This document shows, one piece after another, positions 49,834-61,100 of a stretch of DNA of 64,000 nt (its first letter is position 1; every line of letters begins with the position of its first letter). A model generated the notes under the pieces. The model worked only from the letters and a program-made list of their open reading frames with translations. It was not told the origin of the DNA and searched no databases. Location: contig CP060294.1 in NCBI GenBank assembly GCA_014302835.1, positions 2,629,067 to 2,693,066 of the forward strand. The letters are read 5' to 3'. The translations under genes and the position numbers were made by a program. The stretch is from Pedobacter sp. PAMC26386. Its GTDB lineage: Bacteria > Bacteroidota > Bacteroidia > Sphingobacteriales > Sphingobacteriaceae.

Positions 49834-51732
49834 ATGAAATCTTTAGCAAAGAAAACCTACATGTTATCGGCTGCAATATCTATGTTATCTTTTGGCGTTT
49901 CTGCTCAAAAGCTAGCACCCAATATAGATGACCAAATTTATATCACTGCCCATTACACCAAAATTGAGAAACAAGTCCCTATGCGGGATGGTATCAAACT
50001 GTTTACAGTAATCTATATTCCAAAAGATGAAACCAAAAAATATCCGATACTCTATAACCGTACCCCTTATAGTGCCGGTCCTTATGGATCAGATCTATAT
50101 AAAACGAGTTTAGGGCCATCTATGGTTTTCGCAAAAGATGGATATATATTTGTTTATCAAGATGTAAGAGGCAGATACATGTCTGAAGGAGAATTTGTCG
50201 CCACCCGCCCTTATCTTCCGAATAAGAAGAGGAAAACGGATATAGATGAAAGTTCTGATAGTTATGATACGATAGACTGGCTAATCAAAAACATCCCTCA
50301 TAACAATGGAAAAGTGGGAACCTGGGGTATTTCTGCTCCTGGCTTTTATACTACAATGACCACCATAGATGCTCATCCGGCATTAAAAGCAGCATCTCCT
50401 CAAGCACCGGTAACAGATTGGTTTATGGGTGACGACAGACATCACAATGGTGCATTTTTCCTAATGGGAACATTTTCCTTCTTATCCTATTATGGAGCAC
50501 CAAGACCTGCGCCTACCCCAGATCATGCGATCCCATTCACAGCTTACGGCACACCAGATGCTTATGAATTCTACAAGAACCTTGGCCCGGTAAAAAATGT
50601 AAATGAGAAATATTTCAAAAGAAAAAACTCGATCTGGAATGAGATGGTTGACAATGAAACTTATGATAATTTCTGGGCTTCACGTACACCGGTTCCTTAC
50701 CTAAAAAACATTAAACCTGCGGTGATGACTGTTGGCGGATGGTTTGATCAGGAAGATCTATATGGGCCATTAAAAACATTTGCAGGCATTGAAAAGAATA
50801 AACCTGTTGCACCAAATTACCTGGTTATGGGTCCATGGACACATGGCAGCTGGACAAAAGGGAAAAATGAGTCACTAGGTAACGTACGATTTTATTCAGA
50901 AACCGGTCCTTATTACAGAGAGCAGATTGAGCTTGCTTTTTTTAACCATTATCTAAAAGGTACAACTAACCCGGACCTGCCAAAAGCTACCGTATTTGAA
51001 ACGGGTTCTAATCAATGGAAAAAATATAATGCATGGCCTCCAGCCGAGGCTAAAGAACAACGTTTATACTTCCACGAAGGCGGAAAACTTTCATTTGAAC
51101 CACCCGCAAGTCATGATCAGGCTTATGATGAGTTTATCAGTGATCCAGCCAAACCGGTTCCTTATACTAAAGAAATAAGAATAGACAGGGGTAGTGATTT
51201 CATGTATGAAGACCAGCGTTTCGCTGCATCCAGACCAGACGTTCTGGTTTATCAGACCAAAGTACTGGAAAATGACGTGGTAATTTCTGGTCACCTTTTA
51301 GCTGATTTGTTTGTCTCTACAACAGGTACAGATGCCGATTTTATTGTGAAGCTGATCGATGTTTATCCTTGTGATGCACCAGACGACAGTCCCATTCAAG
51401 GTACAAAAATGGGTGGTTTTCAACAATTGGTTCGAGGTGAAGTCATGCGTTCTAAATTCAGAAATGGTTTCGCAGCACCCGAGCCAATGGTTCCCGGTCA
51501 GGTAACCGAAATTAAATTTGATATGCAGGATGCTGCCCATTGCTTTAAAAAAGGGCATAAAATTATGGTACAGGTTCAAAGCTCCTGGTTCCCATTAGTA
51601 GACCGCAATCCGCAAAAATTTGTAAATATTTATAAAGCCACGGACGCCGATTTTCAAAAAGCGACTCATCGTGTATATTTTAAAAAGGGCCAGGCATCAA
51701 GCCTGAAGGTTAGTGTAATAAAGGCTGATTAA
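49834..51732 (+). CDS. CocE/NonD-family hydrolase (S15 peptidase-like)
   Basis: 632-aa exported enzyme. Signal peptide ends near GVSAQ. The alpha/beta hydrolase domain shows the family start MRDGIKLFTVIYIPKDE, YQDVRGRYMSEGE, nucleophile motif TWGISAPGFYTTM (Ser), and VGGWFDQEDLYGP with the likely Asp; MGPWTHGSW carries the catalytic His. The C-terminal jelly-roll domain (about 400-620) has VISGHLLADLFVSTTGTDADFIVKLIDV. Relatives include cocaine esterase, glutaryl-7-ACA acylases and X-Pro dipeptidyl peptidases. Substrate unknown. Confidence 0.9.
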   Translation: MKSLAKKTYMLSAAISMLSFGVSAQKLAPNIDDQIYITAHYTKIEKQVPMRDGIKLFTVIYIPKDETKKYPILYNRTPYSAGPYGSDLYKTSLGPSMVFAKDGYIFVYQDVRGRYMSEGEFVATRPYLPNKKRKTDIDESSDSYDTIDWLIKNIPHNNGKVGTWGISAPGFYTTMTTIDAHPALKAASPQAPVTDWFMGDDRHHNGAFFLMGTFSFLSYYGAPRPAPTPDHAIPFTAYGTPDAYEFYKNLGPVKNVNEKYFKRKNSIWNEMVDNETYDNFWASRTPVPYLKNIKPAVMTVGGWFDQEDLYGPLKTFAGIEKNKPVAPNYLVMGPWTHGSWTKGKNESLGNVRFYSETGPYYREQIELAFFNHYLKGTTNPDLPKATVFETGSNQWKKYNAWPPAEAKEQRLYFHEGGKLSFEPPASHDQAYDEFISDPAKPVPYTKEIRIDRGSDFMYEDQRFAASRPDVLVYQTKVLENDVVISGHLLADLFVSTTGTDADFIVKLIDVYPCDAPDDSPIQGTKMGGFQQLVRGEVMRSKFRNGFAAPEPMVPGQVTEIKFDMQDAAHCFKKGHKIMVQVQSSWFPLVDRNPQKFVNIYKATDADFQKATHRVYFKKGQASSLKVSVIKAD

Positions 51733-52595
51733 AAAACCTCGACTTCCCAGCTCCGTTTCCAGTCCAGACCTGGCGATAAAGATTGTATTCCTTCTTTATC
51801 GCTAAGCTGTTGGTTATGATGAATACCATCAGCGATGCCACACCAAGGCTCCAGGCATACAAAATCAGCATCTTTAGCTGCCCAGATACCAAAAAACGGA
51901 AAATCAATAAAGCGGAAATTAAGACCATGAGCATTTTTAGTGTTTCTGAGCTGAATAGACTGACTTTTCAGATCTTTCATCACTAAGGCATCATTATAGA
52001 ACAGCTCGTGCTGTAAGTTTAGCTTTTTATCAGTCAGCCGGATGACTAAAGTTTGATCACTAATCAGATTATCCTCAATTTTATGTACACTCAGAGAATC
52101 ATCCTGCGCAAATTCCAGATAGTAATCTTCATAAAGTGTATCTGCTGTCAACGGTGCGGCAAAGGCCGGATGTGCACCAACAGAAAATAAAAGGTCTTTC
52201 TGACCTGGGTTATTCACTTCATAAGTACAGGAAATTGATGCACCAGAAAGTTTATACCTCAACCTTAAACTAAATTCAAAGGGGTAAACGTTCAGCGTCT
52301 CTTCATTTTGGGTGAGCGTAAATAAAGCTTCCACCTCACTAACCTGCTGAACCTCAAACTCAAGATCTCTGGCAAATCCATGACGGGGAAGCTGATAGGA
52401 TTGGTCTCCAACACAATAAGTATTATTTTTCAAACCACCTACAATTGGAAAAAGTACCGGACTAAATTTACCCCAGTAAGCTGAATCACCTTTCCATAAA
52501 TATTCAAGACTGTTCAGCTTACTTTTTATACTTTGCAATTCTGCACCCTTTACCGCAATAGCTACTTTGATACTTTCATTTTCTAGTAAGATCAT
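51729..52595 (-). CDS. Aldose 1-epimerase family protein
   Basis: 288 aa. Mutarotase-like beta-sandwich of the YphB/LacX branch: EYLWKGDSAYWGKFSPVLFPIVGG near the N-terminus, a His in PRHGFARDLEF and another in SVGAHPAFAAP as catalytic candidates, and CLEPWCGIAD near the C-terminus. It probably equilibrates sugar anomers, substrate unspecified. Its 3' end overlaps the CocE gene by 4 bp. Confidence 0.87.
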   Translation of the reverse strand: MILLENESIKVAIAVKGAELQSIKSKLNSLEYLWKGDSAYWGKFSPVLFPIVGGLKNNTYCVGDQSYQLPRHGFARDLEFEVQQVSEVEALFTLTQNEETLNVYPFEFSLRLRYKLSGASISCTYEVNNPGQKDLLFSVGAHPAFAAPLTADTLYEDYYLEFAQDDSLSVHKIEDNLISDQTLVIRLTDKKLNLQHELFYNDALVMKDLKSQSIQLRNTKNAHGLNFRFIDFPFFGIWAAKDADFVCLEPWCGIADGIHHNQQLSDKEGIQSLSPGLDWKRSWEVEVF

Positions 52596-52629
52596 TATTT
52601 GATAAATTTAGACAAAGGGGCATTTAATA

Positions 52630-52992
52630 TTATTTAACTAATAGTTTTTCTATTCTTTTAACCACATAATCAAGATCAAATGGTTTGCTGATATAGGCGT
52701 CAGCCCCAGCAGTAACACTTTTTTCTTTACTATCCGGATTAGCGGACATCACAATCACAGGAATATGTTTAGTAAAAATATCTGTTTTCAAATCTTCACA
52801 GATCTCAATTCCATTTCCATCCGGCAGCATCACATCAATTATAAACAAATCTGGAAGGGAATCATTCAATTTACCCTTTAGTTCAGCAAAAGTCGATGAT
52901 AGTTGTAATTCATAACCTTCATCTTTTAATAAAAACTCTATAATATATCTTATATCCTGGTCGTCTTCTAATACGTGTATTCTTTTCTTCAT
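52630..52992 (-). CDS. Stand-alone response-regulator receiver
   Basis: 120-aa CheY-like domain with all phosphorylation residues: acidic pair D10/D11, acceptor D53 in IIDVMLPDG, S83 and K103 in YISKPF. No output domain follows. No kinase is adjacent, so it is likely part of a phosphorelay encoded elsewhere. Confidence 0.92.
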   Translation of the reverse strand: MKKRIHVLEDDQDIRYIIEFLLKDEGYELQLSSTFAELKGKLNDSLPDLFIIDVMLPDGNGIEICEDLKTDIFTKHIPVIVMSANPDSKEKSVTAGADAYISKPFDLDYVVKRIEKLLVK

Positions 52993-53071
52993 AATTGTTT
53001 ATTGGTAAAAATCTCAATTTCCAACAATATGCAAACATTGTTCCGATTTGTGCGTTTAATCTTATCTTTTC

Positions 53072-55672
53072 TCAACTATCTTTCCTTAAAACCTCTAAAG
53101 GTGGGTGTTTTAGTACACCTCTGCTACTTAACATTCCTGTAATCACAACAATAAAGGTTACCGAGCTAAATAAGAATAAAACAGGAAAAAATGGCGGAAC
53201 AAAACTGGTTTCAAAAAGATACGTGGCTAATGCCCAGCTTCCTGCAATAGCAATCACCACTCCTGCAACAGCAGCAAGTAAACCCAGAAAAAGGTATTCA
53301 ATTACTGTAATTGCTAGAATTTGCGAACTTTTTGCGCCTATAGTTCTTAGAAGTACAATTTCACGTAGTCTTTGATTTTTACTGCTTCGCACTGCGGAAA
53401 TCAAAACAATCCATCCTGTTATAATACTAAATGAGGCCATAAAGCGAATGACAAAACTGATTTTGCCTAATATGGTATCCAGTACTTGTAAAACCAGTCC
53501 AAGATCCAGTACAGATACATTGGGGAAACCCTTGACAATGGCAGCTTGAAATTGCGCAGAGGTCTTCGTGTCAGGTATTCTGGTCATCAGTACGTGAAAC
53601 TGTGGGGCATCTTCCAATATACCTGCTGGAAATACAATTCGGAAATTAGTCTGTATTTTGCTCCATTCAACTTTCCTTAGGCTTCCAATTTCTGTCGGAA
53701 TCATCATTCCCTGAACATTAAACAGCATCTTATCTCCTACTTTTACACCAATTCTTTCCGCGTATTTTTCATCCAGTGAGATATAAACTTTACCGCCTGC
53801 TGGTTTAACCTGGCCTATCCACGTTCCGCTTGTAATTTTCTCCGCACCGGTCAGCTTTGTTTGATAAGTGGCTCTGATTTCATTTTTAAAAGCAGAAGCT
53901 GAGGTCTCCCGTTTTTCTTTTTGCGAGTCTGCGGGTAACTTATTTTTCAAACTATCGGCCAATGCCAGCGCTGAAGCTGTTTTACCATTAATCTCTTCAA
54001 GCCGCATCGTAATTATAGGCACCTGGTTCATCAAAGGCAAATGAGATTGAATGGCAAGAGCATTTACAGCTTTAACCTGATCATCCTGAATATCAAAAAG
54101 CACCATATTTGGTTGATTCTTTCCTGAGGATATGGTCACTTTATTAATCAGGATTCCCTGGACAAAATATAGTGTAGCAATCAATGTAGTGGATAAACCG
54201 ATAGCTACAATGAGCATGAGTGTCAAATTATTTGGACGATATAGATTAGAGAATCCTTGTCGCCAGGTATAGGCTATACCTGAAGGGAGCGCTTTTCTAA
54301 CTAGTGTTAACAGTAAAACTGAAAGCCCATAAAATATCAATATAACCAATACAAGACTGAAGAAAAAAATGGCTGCTTGTAACCAACTATGCATTTGCAG
54401 ATAGGTAAAACCAAGTACGAATAAAGAAATGATCAGATAAACGAGTATTTTCAACGGGTCCGATTTTCCTTGTGACCGCTCAAACGATAATCTAATAGCA
54501 TTCAACGGGGATATTCTTCTCACAGATAATAATGAAGGTAAGGCAAAAAGGATGGCAATCACTACACCGGTAATTACTCCTTGAACAATAGCCAGCCAGG
54601 AGATCTGCATATTGAAACCCGCAGGCAGAAAATCTTTCATAACATAAGGCAATAGAAATTGTAGCCCTGTTCCAATTATTGCGCCAGCAACTGCGCCCGC
54701 AAACCCAATAAAAGTAAGTTGAATGAGATAGATAAAAAAGGCTTCCCACGCGCTTACTCCCAAACAACGCAAAGTAGCAATAGCAGCTAGTTTTTCACTT
54801 ATATAAACATGAATAGCGCTTCCTACACCAATACAGCCTAATAATAAGGCTATAAAACCAGCAAGAGAAAGAAATTGAGTAAGGTCTTGAAACGCTCGTC
54901 CAGTATTTTGTTTTTTAGTTTCAACCGTCTCGTGATCAAGACCTTCTTTATCCAAAAGTGGCCGAATCTTTTTCAGCAGAAGTGAAACAGCCACTTGTCG
55001 ATTAAATTTATAATAATATGAGTAATGGATACGGCTGCCAAATTGAGCAAGCCCGGTTCCTTTAAGGTATTTAAATGGAATATAAACCACAGGTGAGATC
55101 GAAGCCATAATCCCAATCTGCCCGGGTGCTTTATCTAAATAACCAGCAATCGCAAAATTAAGTTTACCGACTTGAATAGAATCGCCTGGCTTGGCATTAA
55201 ATTGCAACATGACCGTTCTATCTACCAGCGCATTCCTACCCTGATTCCATAGCTTAGCCGCTATTTTTGGGCTCGTTTCAATCTCTCCGTAAAAAGGATA
55301 TTTACCTTCCAGCGCTTTAATTTGAACCAGACGACTGCCCTGCCCCTTAAAAAAATAAAGCATAGAAGGGAAACTTTGTTCTTTAGAACGCTGATCACCC
55401 AGGGTATCTAACATCGCAACTAAAGGCTCACTAATTGCTTTACGACTATCAATAATCAAGTCCGCTCCAGTTAATTCTTTAGCTTGTTCATCAATATCAC
55501 GCTGTAAATTATCACCAAATGAATACACTGCTACAAGAGCAGCAATTCCTAAAATAATAGATGAGGTGAAAAGAAATAGTCTTGACCGGTTTTTACGGCT
55601 ATCCCGCCATGCCATTTTAAACAACCAGGAAACAGGAACAGTTTTTCGAAAAATGGGCTGTTGCTCAGGCAT
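53072..55672 (-). CDS. ABC transporter permease, FtsX-like (YbbP type)
   Basis: 866-aa inner-membrane protein. One N-terminal helix after MAWRDSRKNRSRLFLF, a large periplasmic MacB-like region, three helices (about 265-400, first FtsX domain), further helices to about 500, a second periplasmic region (about 520-720) and a final FtsX domain (about 745-855). This 4+4+... plan matches E. coli YbbP. The start overlaps the ATPase gene by 8 bp. Its substrate is unknown; the ybbAP pair is linked to lipid or lysophospholipid metabolism through its tesA neighbour. Confidence 0.9.
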   Translation of the reverse strand: MPEQQPIFRKTVPVSWLFKMAWRDSRKNRSRLFLFTSSIILGIAALVAVYSFGDNLQRDIDEQAKELTGADLIIDSRKAISEPLVAMLDTLGDQRSKEQSFPSMLYFFKGQGSRLVQIKALEGKYPFYGEIETSPKIAAKLWNQGRNALVDRTVMLQFNAKPGDSIQVGKLNFAIAGYLDKAPGQIGIMASISPVVYIPFKYLKGTGLAQFGSRIHYSYYYKFNRQVAVSLLLKKIRPLLDKEGLDHETVETKKQNTGRAFQDLTQFLSLAGFIALLLGCIGVGSAIHVYISEKLAAIATLRCLGVSAWEAFFIYLIQLTFIGFAGAVAGAIIGTGLQFLLPYVMKDFLPAGFNMQISWLAIVQGVITGVVIAILFALPSLLSVRRISPLNAIRLSFERSQGKSDPLKILVYLIISLFVLGFTYLQMHSWLQAAIFFFSLVLVILIFYGLSVLLLTLVRKALPSGIAYTWRQGFSNLYRPNNLTLMLIVAIGLSTTLIATLYFVQGILINKVTISSGKNQPNMVLFDIQDDQVKAVNALAIQSHLPLMNQVPIITMRLEEINGKTASALALADSLKNKLPADSQKEKRETSASAFKNEIRATYQTKLTGAEKITSGTWIGQVKPAGGKVYISLDEKYAERIGVKVGDKMLFNVQGMMIPTEIGSLRKVEWSKIQTNFRIVFPAGILEDAPQFHVLMTRIPDTKTSAQFQAAIVKGFPNVSVLDLGLVLQVLDTILGKISFVIRFMASFSIITGWIVLISAVRSSKNQRLREIVLLRTIGAKSSQILAITVIEYLFLGLLAAVAGVVIAIAGSWALATYLFETSFVPPFFPVLFLFSSVTFIVVITGMLSSRGVLKHPPLEVLRKDS

Positions 55673-56354
55673 AGGTCTTTTGTTCGTCAGCTATAATTAA
55701 TCCATTCTTTAATTTGATAATTCTGTCTGTACGGGAAGCAAGCTCCAGATCGTGTGTTACAATAACCAGCGTTGTCCCTGCTTCTTTATTTAAATCAAAC
55801 AACAGACGAACCACTTTTTCACTGGTCTCACCATCAAGATTTCCTGTGGGCTCATCTGCAAATAAAATAGCGGGAGTATTTGAAAAAGCTCGTGCTAAAG
55901 AGATACGCTGCTGTTCGCCGCCCGAAAGTTGTACGGGATAGTGGTTCGCACGATCTGTTAAGCCTACTTTATCTAATAATTCCATAGCCCTTGGCCGGAT
56001 ATTTTTTTCTCCTCTGAGTTCTAAGGGAACCATAATATTCTCAATCGCAGTAAGTGTTGGCAAGAGTTGAAAATTCTGGAAAATGAAGCCGACATAATGG
56101 TTACGAATAGCAGCTCTTTCATCTTCTGAAAGCTGATCCAATACGACTTTATTTAGCGTTACGCTTCCTGAGGTTGCCCTGTCCAGACCTGCACATAAAC
56201 CAAGTAACGTAGTTTTTCCACTACCGGAAGGTCCTGTAATAGATACAGTAGATCCTTTTTGAATAGAGAAATTGACATGATCGAGTATAATGAGTGAAGA
56301 ATCGGCACTTTTGTATTGTTTACTGACTTCTTTTACGTTTAAGATGTTTTCCAA
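55665..56354 (-). CDS. ABC transporter ATP-binding protein (YbbA type)
   Basis: 229 aa. Walker A GPSGSGKTT, Q-loop NFQLLPTLT, signature LSGGEQQRISLARA, Walker B ILFADEPTGNLDGETS, H-loop VTHDLELA. Belongs to the LolD/MacB-like group that drives FtsX permeases. Overlaps the permease gene downstream by 8 bp and is divergent from the esterase gene. Confidence 0.95.
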   Translation of the reverse strand: MENILNVKEVSKQYKSADSSLIILDHVNFSIQKGSTVSITGPSGSGKTTLLGLCAGLDRATSGSVTLNKVVLDQLSEDERAAIRNHYVGFIFQNFQLLPTLTAIENIMVPLELRGEKNIRPRAMELLDKVGLTDRANHYPVQLSGGEQQRISLARAFSNTPAILFADEPTGNLDGETSEKVVRLLFDLNKEAGTTLVIVTHDLELASRTDRIIKLKNGLIIADEQKTYA

Positions 56355-56450
56355 AGAAATAAGATTAAATGATGATATTTATTGATATTTGATCTGGTAA
56401 TGGATATTTTGTTACTGTTTAAATATATCAAAAACCAATCCCTTTGTAAG

Positions 56451-57146
56451 ATGAAGAGCAAGAAGTTACGTTATAATTACATCGTTTTAATAATATACGC
56501 CTGTATACTATCCAGCTGTGGCAATATGGAGCGTAAGACCGATAAAAATACTGCTGCTGATTCTTCCATAAAAACAACTCCAAAGAAACAGGAAACGGTT
56601 AAACATATTTTATTTTTTGGAACCAGTCTGACGGCTGGGCTGGGCGTAAATCCAGAACAGGCATTCCCGGCACTGATACAACACAAAATTGATTCTTTAC
56701 ATTTACCATACCATGTGACCAATGCAGGTTTAAGCGGAGAAACTTCAGCTGCCGGAAAAAGCCGCATCAACTGGATATTGAAACAACCAGTAGATATTTT
56801 CGTTCTGGAATTGGGTGCTAATGATGGTCTGAGAGGAATTCCTGTAAAAGAAACAGCAGCTAATCTGCAAGCGGTGGTTGATAAAGTAAAAGAGAAATAC
56901 CCAAATGCTAAACTTTTACTTGCAGGGATGCAAATGCCACCTAGTATGGGAGATAAGTACACAATTCCTTTTGCAGCGATCTTTCCAGCATTGGCGAAGA
57001 AAAACAAGATGAATTTTCTTCCTTTCCTATTAAAAGATGTGGGCGGTATCCCTCGTTTAAATCAAAAAGACGGTATCCATCCAACACCAGAGGGGCACAA
57101 AATAATTGCGGGAAATTTATGGTTAAAGTTACAACCACAACTATAA
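56451..57146 (+). CDS. tesA: GDSL/SGNH lipoprotein esterase (TesA-like)
   Basis: 231 aa from MKSKKLRYNYIVLIIYACILSSC (lipobox LSSC); earlier ATGs add a non-signal tail. SGNH-hydrolase blocks: FFGTSLTAGLGVNPEQ (block I with Ser; GDSL reads GTSL), GLSGETSAAGK (block II Gly), ELGANDGLRG (block III Asn) and DGIHPTPEGHKI (block V Asp/His). E. coli TesA is a periplasmic thioesterase/lysophospholipase next to ybbAP in the same divergent arrangement. Lipidation here would place it on a membrane. Confidence 0.87.
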   Translation: MKSKKLRYNYIVLIIYACILSSCGNMERKTDKNTAADSSIKTTPKKQETVKHILFFGTSLTAGLGVNPEQAFPALIQHKIDSLHLPYHVTNAGLSGETSAAGKSRINWILKQPVDIFVLELGANDGLRGIPVKETAANLQAVVDKVKEKYPNAKLLLAGMQMPPSMGDKYTIPFAAIFPALAKKNKMNFLPFLLKDVGGIPRLNQKDGIHPTPEGHKIIAGNLWLKLQPQL

Positions 57147-57162
57147 TGTAATGAACATCCTG

Positions 57163-58167
57163 TTAGAATACCCTTGGACAGATAGATGATCTGGGTGCTT
57201 TTCCAAAGGCGATACCTACGGTAATTTCATGTGTTCCGGACTGATAACCGTTGAGTTGAGAAAGTGCATAATCATAAGAATAACCTATTCTGAAGCGTTC
57301 ATTCACATAAAACTGAGCAATACCAATCAATGCAGCCTGGCTAGACACATCAGTATTTTGATATTCTTTCTTAAATGCTTTGATACTAGTACGATATCCT
57401 CCGCCAAGCCATATTTTATCATTAAAAATGGCCATTATATTAAAATCTGCATTAGTAGGTCCTTTAAAGTCTTCTCTAATCATCATACTTGGTCTGATTC
57501 TAAGATCGGTTGAAACATTAGCCAATGCTCCCGCTACAAAATAAACATGCCTGGTGCGTACAATGTTATCAGCTAAACCAGAACTTCTTCTATAATCATC
57601 TACAGTTTTGGTATTTGACAAGAGGTTGAGGGCAGAGATACCGACATACCAATAAGGCGTAGTATAGAAAATTCCTGCCCGGAAATCCGGAGTAAGTTTA
57701 CTGGCCCCTCCGGTTGGCACAGTTGCATCTCCGCCATCTACTGTGGTTAGCGCATTTCCATTTAGTCCGTATTGTGCTACCCCTACTCCTAATCCAAAAC
57801 TTAAACGGCGAGTATCCGCTCCGTCAAGCTGTATGCGAAAAGCGTAATTTAAGGTTGCTGTATTTGAAGTTTGCGGGCCTAATTTATCAGCTGTAATCTG
57901 GAGACCTACACCATGCTTGGTTGTCTGCGGGTCTAAAATCCCATCAATAGATAGCTGTCCGGTTTTAGGTGCACCCTGGATTCCTACCCATTGGTTACGC
58001 AAGGCCATTTGAGCAAACCATTCTTCTTTGTATCCTGCGTATGCTGGATTAACGCTTAAGGTATTAAATATATATTGAGAGAACTGAATATTTTGCTGCG
58101 CAGTAGCTCGGTCGGTAAATAAACCGATTGAGCAGATAAGGAGCAATATTTTATACAGTTTCTTCAT
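57163..58167 (-). CDS. PorP/SprF-family type IX secretion outer-membrane protein
   Basis: 334 aa. Signal peptide ending RATAQQ, then the PorP/SprF start NIQFSQYIFNTLSVNPAYAGYKEEW followed by a beta-barrel (LRNQWVGIQGAPKTGQLSIDG; HGVGLQITADKLGPQTSN; FRIGYSYDYALSQLNGYQSGTHEI) and a C-terminal strand. Such proteins accompany large type B type IX substrates and anchor or export them. The adhesin stop is one base upstream, so both are one operon. Confidence 0.93.
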   Translation of the reverse strand: MKKLYKILLLICSIGLFTDRATAQQNIQFSQYIFNTLSVNPAYAGYKEEWFAQMALRNQWVGIQGAPKTGQLSIDGILDPQTTKHGVGLQITADKLGPQTSNTATLNYAFRIQLDGADTRRLSFGLGVGVAQYGLNGNALTTVDGGDATVPTGGASKLTPDFRAGIFYTTPYWYVGISALNLLSNTKTVDDYRRSSGLADNIVRTRHVYFVAGALANVSTDLRIRPSMMIREDFKGPTNADFNIMAIFNDKIWLGGGYRTSIKAFKKEYQNTDVSSQAALIGIAQFYVNERFRIGYSYDYALSQLNGYQSGTHEITVGIAFGKAPRSSICPRVF

Positions 58168-58168
58168 T

Positions 58169-61100
58169 TTATCTTTTTATAAGTACCCAGCCGTTTTTAG
58201 AAGTTTTACTACCGGCCTTTTTCAAGGTGACGATATAGTAGTAAGTTCCTTCGCTTAATCCAGATCCATCCCATTCATTATGGTAGTTATTATTCCGGTA
58301 GACTTCATTACCCCATCGGTTGAAAACCATTAATTCAATTCCATCAAAGCTTTCTCTTCCAATAATTTTGAACGTATCATTTTTACCATCGCCATTTGGG
58401 GTAATGGTATTTGGGATGAATAATTCGATTGGGATTACTGTGATCTCTACGTAGGCTCTGTTACTTCTATTTCTGATACCAGCTTTTTTATCGTAGATAT
58501 AGTAGGTAAATTCATCCTTTCCTGAATAGCCTTTATTTGGAGTATAAGTAACAGTTCCATCAGTATGAATTTCTATTTGCCCATTTGAAGGGAAACTGCT
58601 GATTTCTATACTAGCTTTGTCCAGACCATTTAGTGAAGGCAAATCGTTACCTGCAATATTAATAGTAACAACCTGGTTAATCTGAACATCTGCTTTATCA
58701 TCTATCGCCTGTGGTGCATCTACGATAATATGGACTGTAGGCTCATCACTATTTGCCTGTGTACCTGAGATGTCAGAAACAGTGTCACCGGATGGGGTAT
58801 TTGCTTTAACTGTAGCTGTATTAACAACTCTTCCATCTCTTTTTTCCTCGTCCGAAACTTTATAAGTAGCCGTCACTATAATAGAAGCACCAGCTGCAAT
58901 TTCATTGGTACCCAGTTCCACTTTTCCGCCAATTTTGGTATCTAATAAATCTAGATTATAGAGCTTTACTCTACCTGTATTGGTGACTTTGAAGGTATAA
59001 ATGATGGTTGAGAAATCACTGCTGATTACCCCGGTTTTAACTAGTACAATTGAACCTTTAGTTACAATATCTACTTCAGCATTTGCTGTTAAAAGAGTGG
59101 GTGCTTCAAACGTATTTACAGTCGCAGTATTAATAATTTTCCCAGACCTGGCATTAGGTTTTCCATTATCGTCGATATCAGCCTGGGTAACACGATATTC
59201 TCCAAAATATACCCATGCTTCATTGGCTTCAAGAATTCCATTTCCATTATCTCCTGAGACTGGCCCTCTTAATTGTCCTCCAAGTAATGGATCATTTACC
59301 TGTATACCTGTATGATTGGCTGTAGCCGTATTCTTTATAGTTATAGTATACTGTATCAGGTCCCCTGGTTTAGAAACAACACTTACATTAGCAGTTTTTG
59401 TAATCTTCAGACCACTGCAAACAGGTACATTAACAGTAACAGTAAAGATTTTCCCAGAGCAGCCTCCAGTAACTGAAGTTGGTGTTACAGTATAAACGAC
59501 TTGCTGAATGGTATGGCTGATGTTAATTAAAGTAGCATTAATACTATTTCCAGAACCATTGGTCTGACCTTTAACATTATTGTTTGGAGTAACTGTCCAG
59601 GTAAATGCAGAAGAAACTGAATTTCCACCACTTACCATATTATTTACATTATCTTGAAGATTATACTGGAACCTGTTATTTGTACAGGTCAAATTACTAA
59701 GTATATCATTAAACCCTATTGGACTTGGGTTAACTGTTATTGTTCCGTTAAGATGCTCTGTCTGACATAAGCCTGTAGTATGTGCCGTATAATTGAATGT
59801 CCCTGATATTTGTGGAATACCGCTGATTGTAAGTTGATTGTTGTTATAGGTGAAGTTTAATCCTGTTGGCAAACCTGTCACTGTGGCCCCTATCGCGTTT
59901 GTAGTTTGATAGGTAATGGTTTGCAGGTTATTACTATATATACATAAGGTCTGATTTGCTGTTGAGGATGCAGAAATTAAGTCTAGGGTAGTATTTGGGT
60001 TTACTTTTATGGCGCCATTGAGCGTAGCTGATGCACATCCTCCGATAGTAGTTATCGTGTAAGGGAAAACTCCGGAAATGGTTGCGTTTCCGCTAATGGT
60101 AAATTCTTTAGTAACCGCATTGTAATCCCCTGTCAGACCTGCTGGTAAAGTCGATATTGTTGCACCTGTAGCATTTGTTATCTTGTAAACTATTGGGATT
60201 AATGGAGTATTGATACACAAGATTGGCTCGTTGCTTCCAATCTGAGAAATAAGATCTATTGTCGCGTTGGGATATACAGAAATCTGTCCTTGACGCTGTT
60301 TCGAGTCACAGTCGCCAGTTGTAGTTATTATATAATTAAATATACCCGATTGGGAAGAAATACCGCTGATTGTAAATCTTCCGCTTAGATAATTTCCAAC
60401 CACACCAGCCGGGAGACCAGTTACTATTGTTGTTCCGTTTGCAACACTATAAATGACAGGAGAAATTGGAGTGTTGACACAAGCTGATTGGTTGTTGCTG
60501 CCATAGGTTAACGCAAGAACAACATCTGGTTTTACCGTAATCGTAAAGCGCTCAGCAACTCCTTTACAGCCTTCAGATGAAGTAGGAATAACTGTTATAG
60601 TAGCCTCAATTGCACTGTTAGTTGTATTCGATACAGTAAACGCCGGAATATTTCCTGCACCCGTTCCAGCAAGACCAATTTCAGGATGATCGTTGCTCCA
60701 GGTAAAAGTACTGCCAGTACCATTATCTGTAAACACAACTGGAATAGTACTACCCAGGTTACATAATTTCTGATCTGCTGGTTTAGTCACCACCGCTGTT
60801 GGCTCAACCCTGATTTTGAATGTTACAGCTAAACCATTACAGCCTTCAGATGAAGTAGGAATAACTGTTATAGTAGCCTCAATTGCGCTGTTAGTTGTAT
60901 TCGATACAGTAAACGCCGGAATATTTCCTGCACCCGTTCCAGCAAGACCAATTTCAGGATGATCATTGCTCCAGGTAAAAGTACTGCCAGTACCATTATC
61001 TGTAAACACAACTGGAATAGTACTACCCAGGTTACATAATTTCTGATCTGCTGGTTTAGTCACCACCGCTGTTGGCTCAACCCTGATTTTGAATGTTACA

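Noticed and set aside
56477..57007. 176-codon open frame on the minus strand
   Set aside because: Antisense to the TesA-like gene; no recognisable domain.
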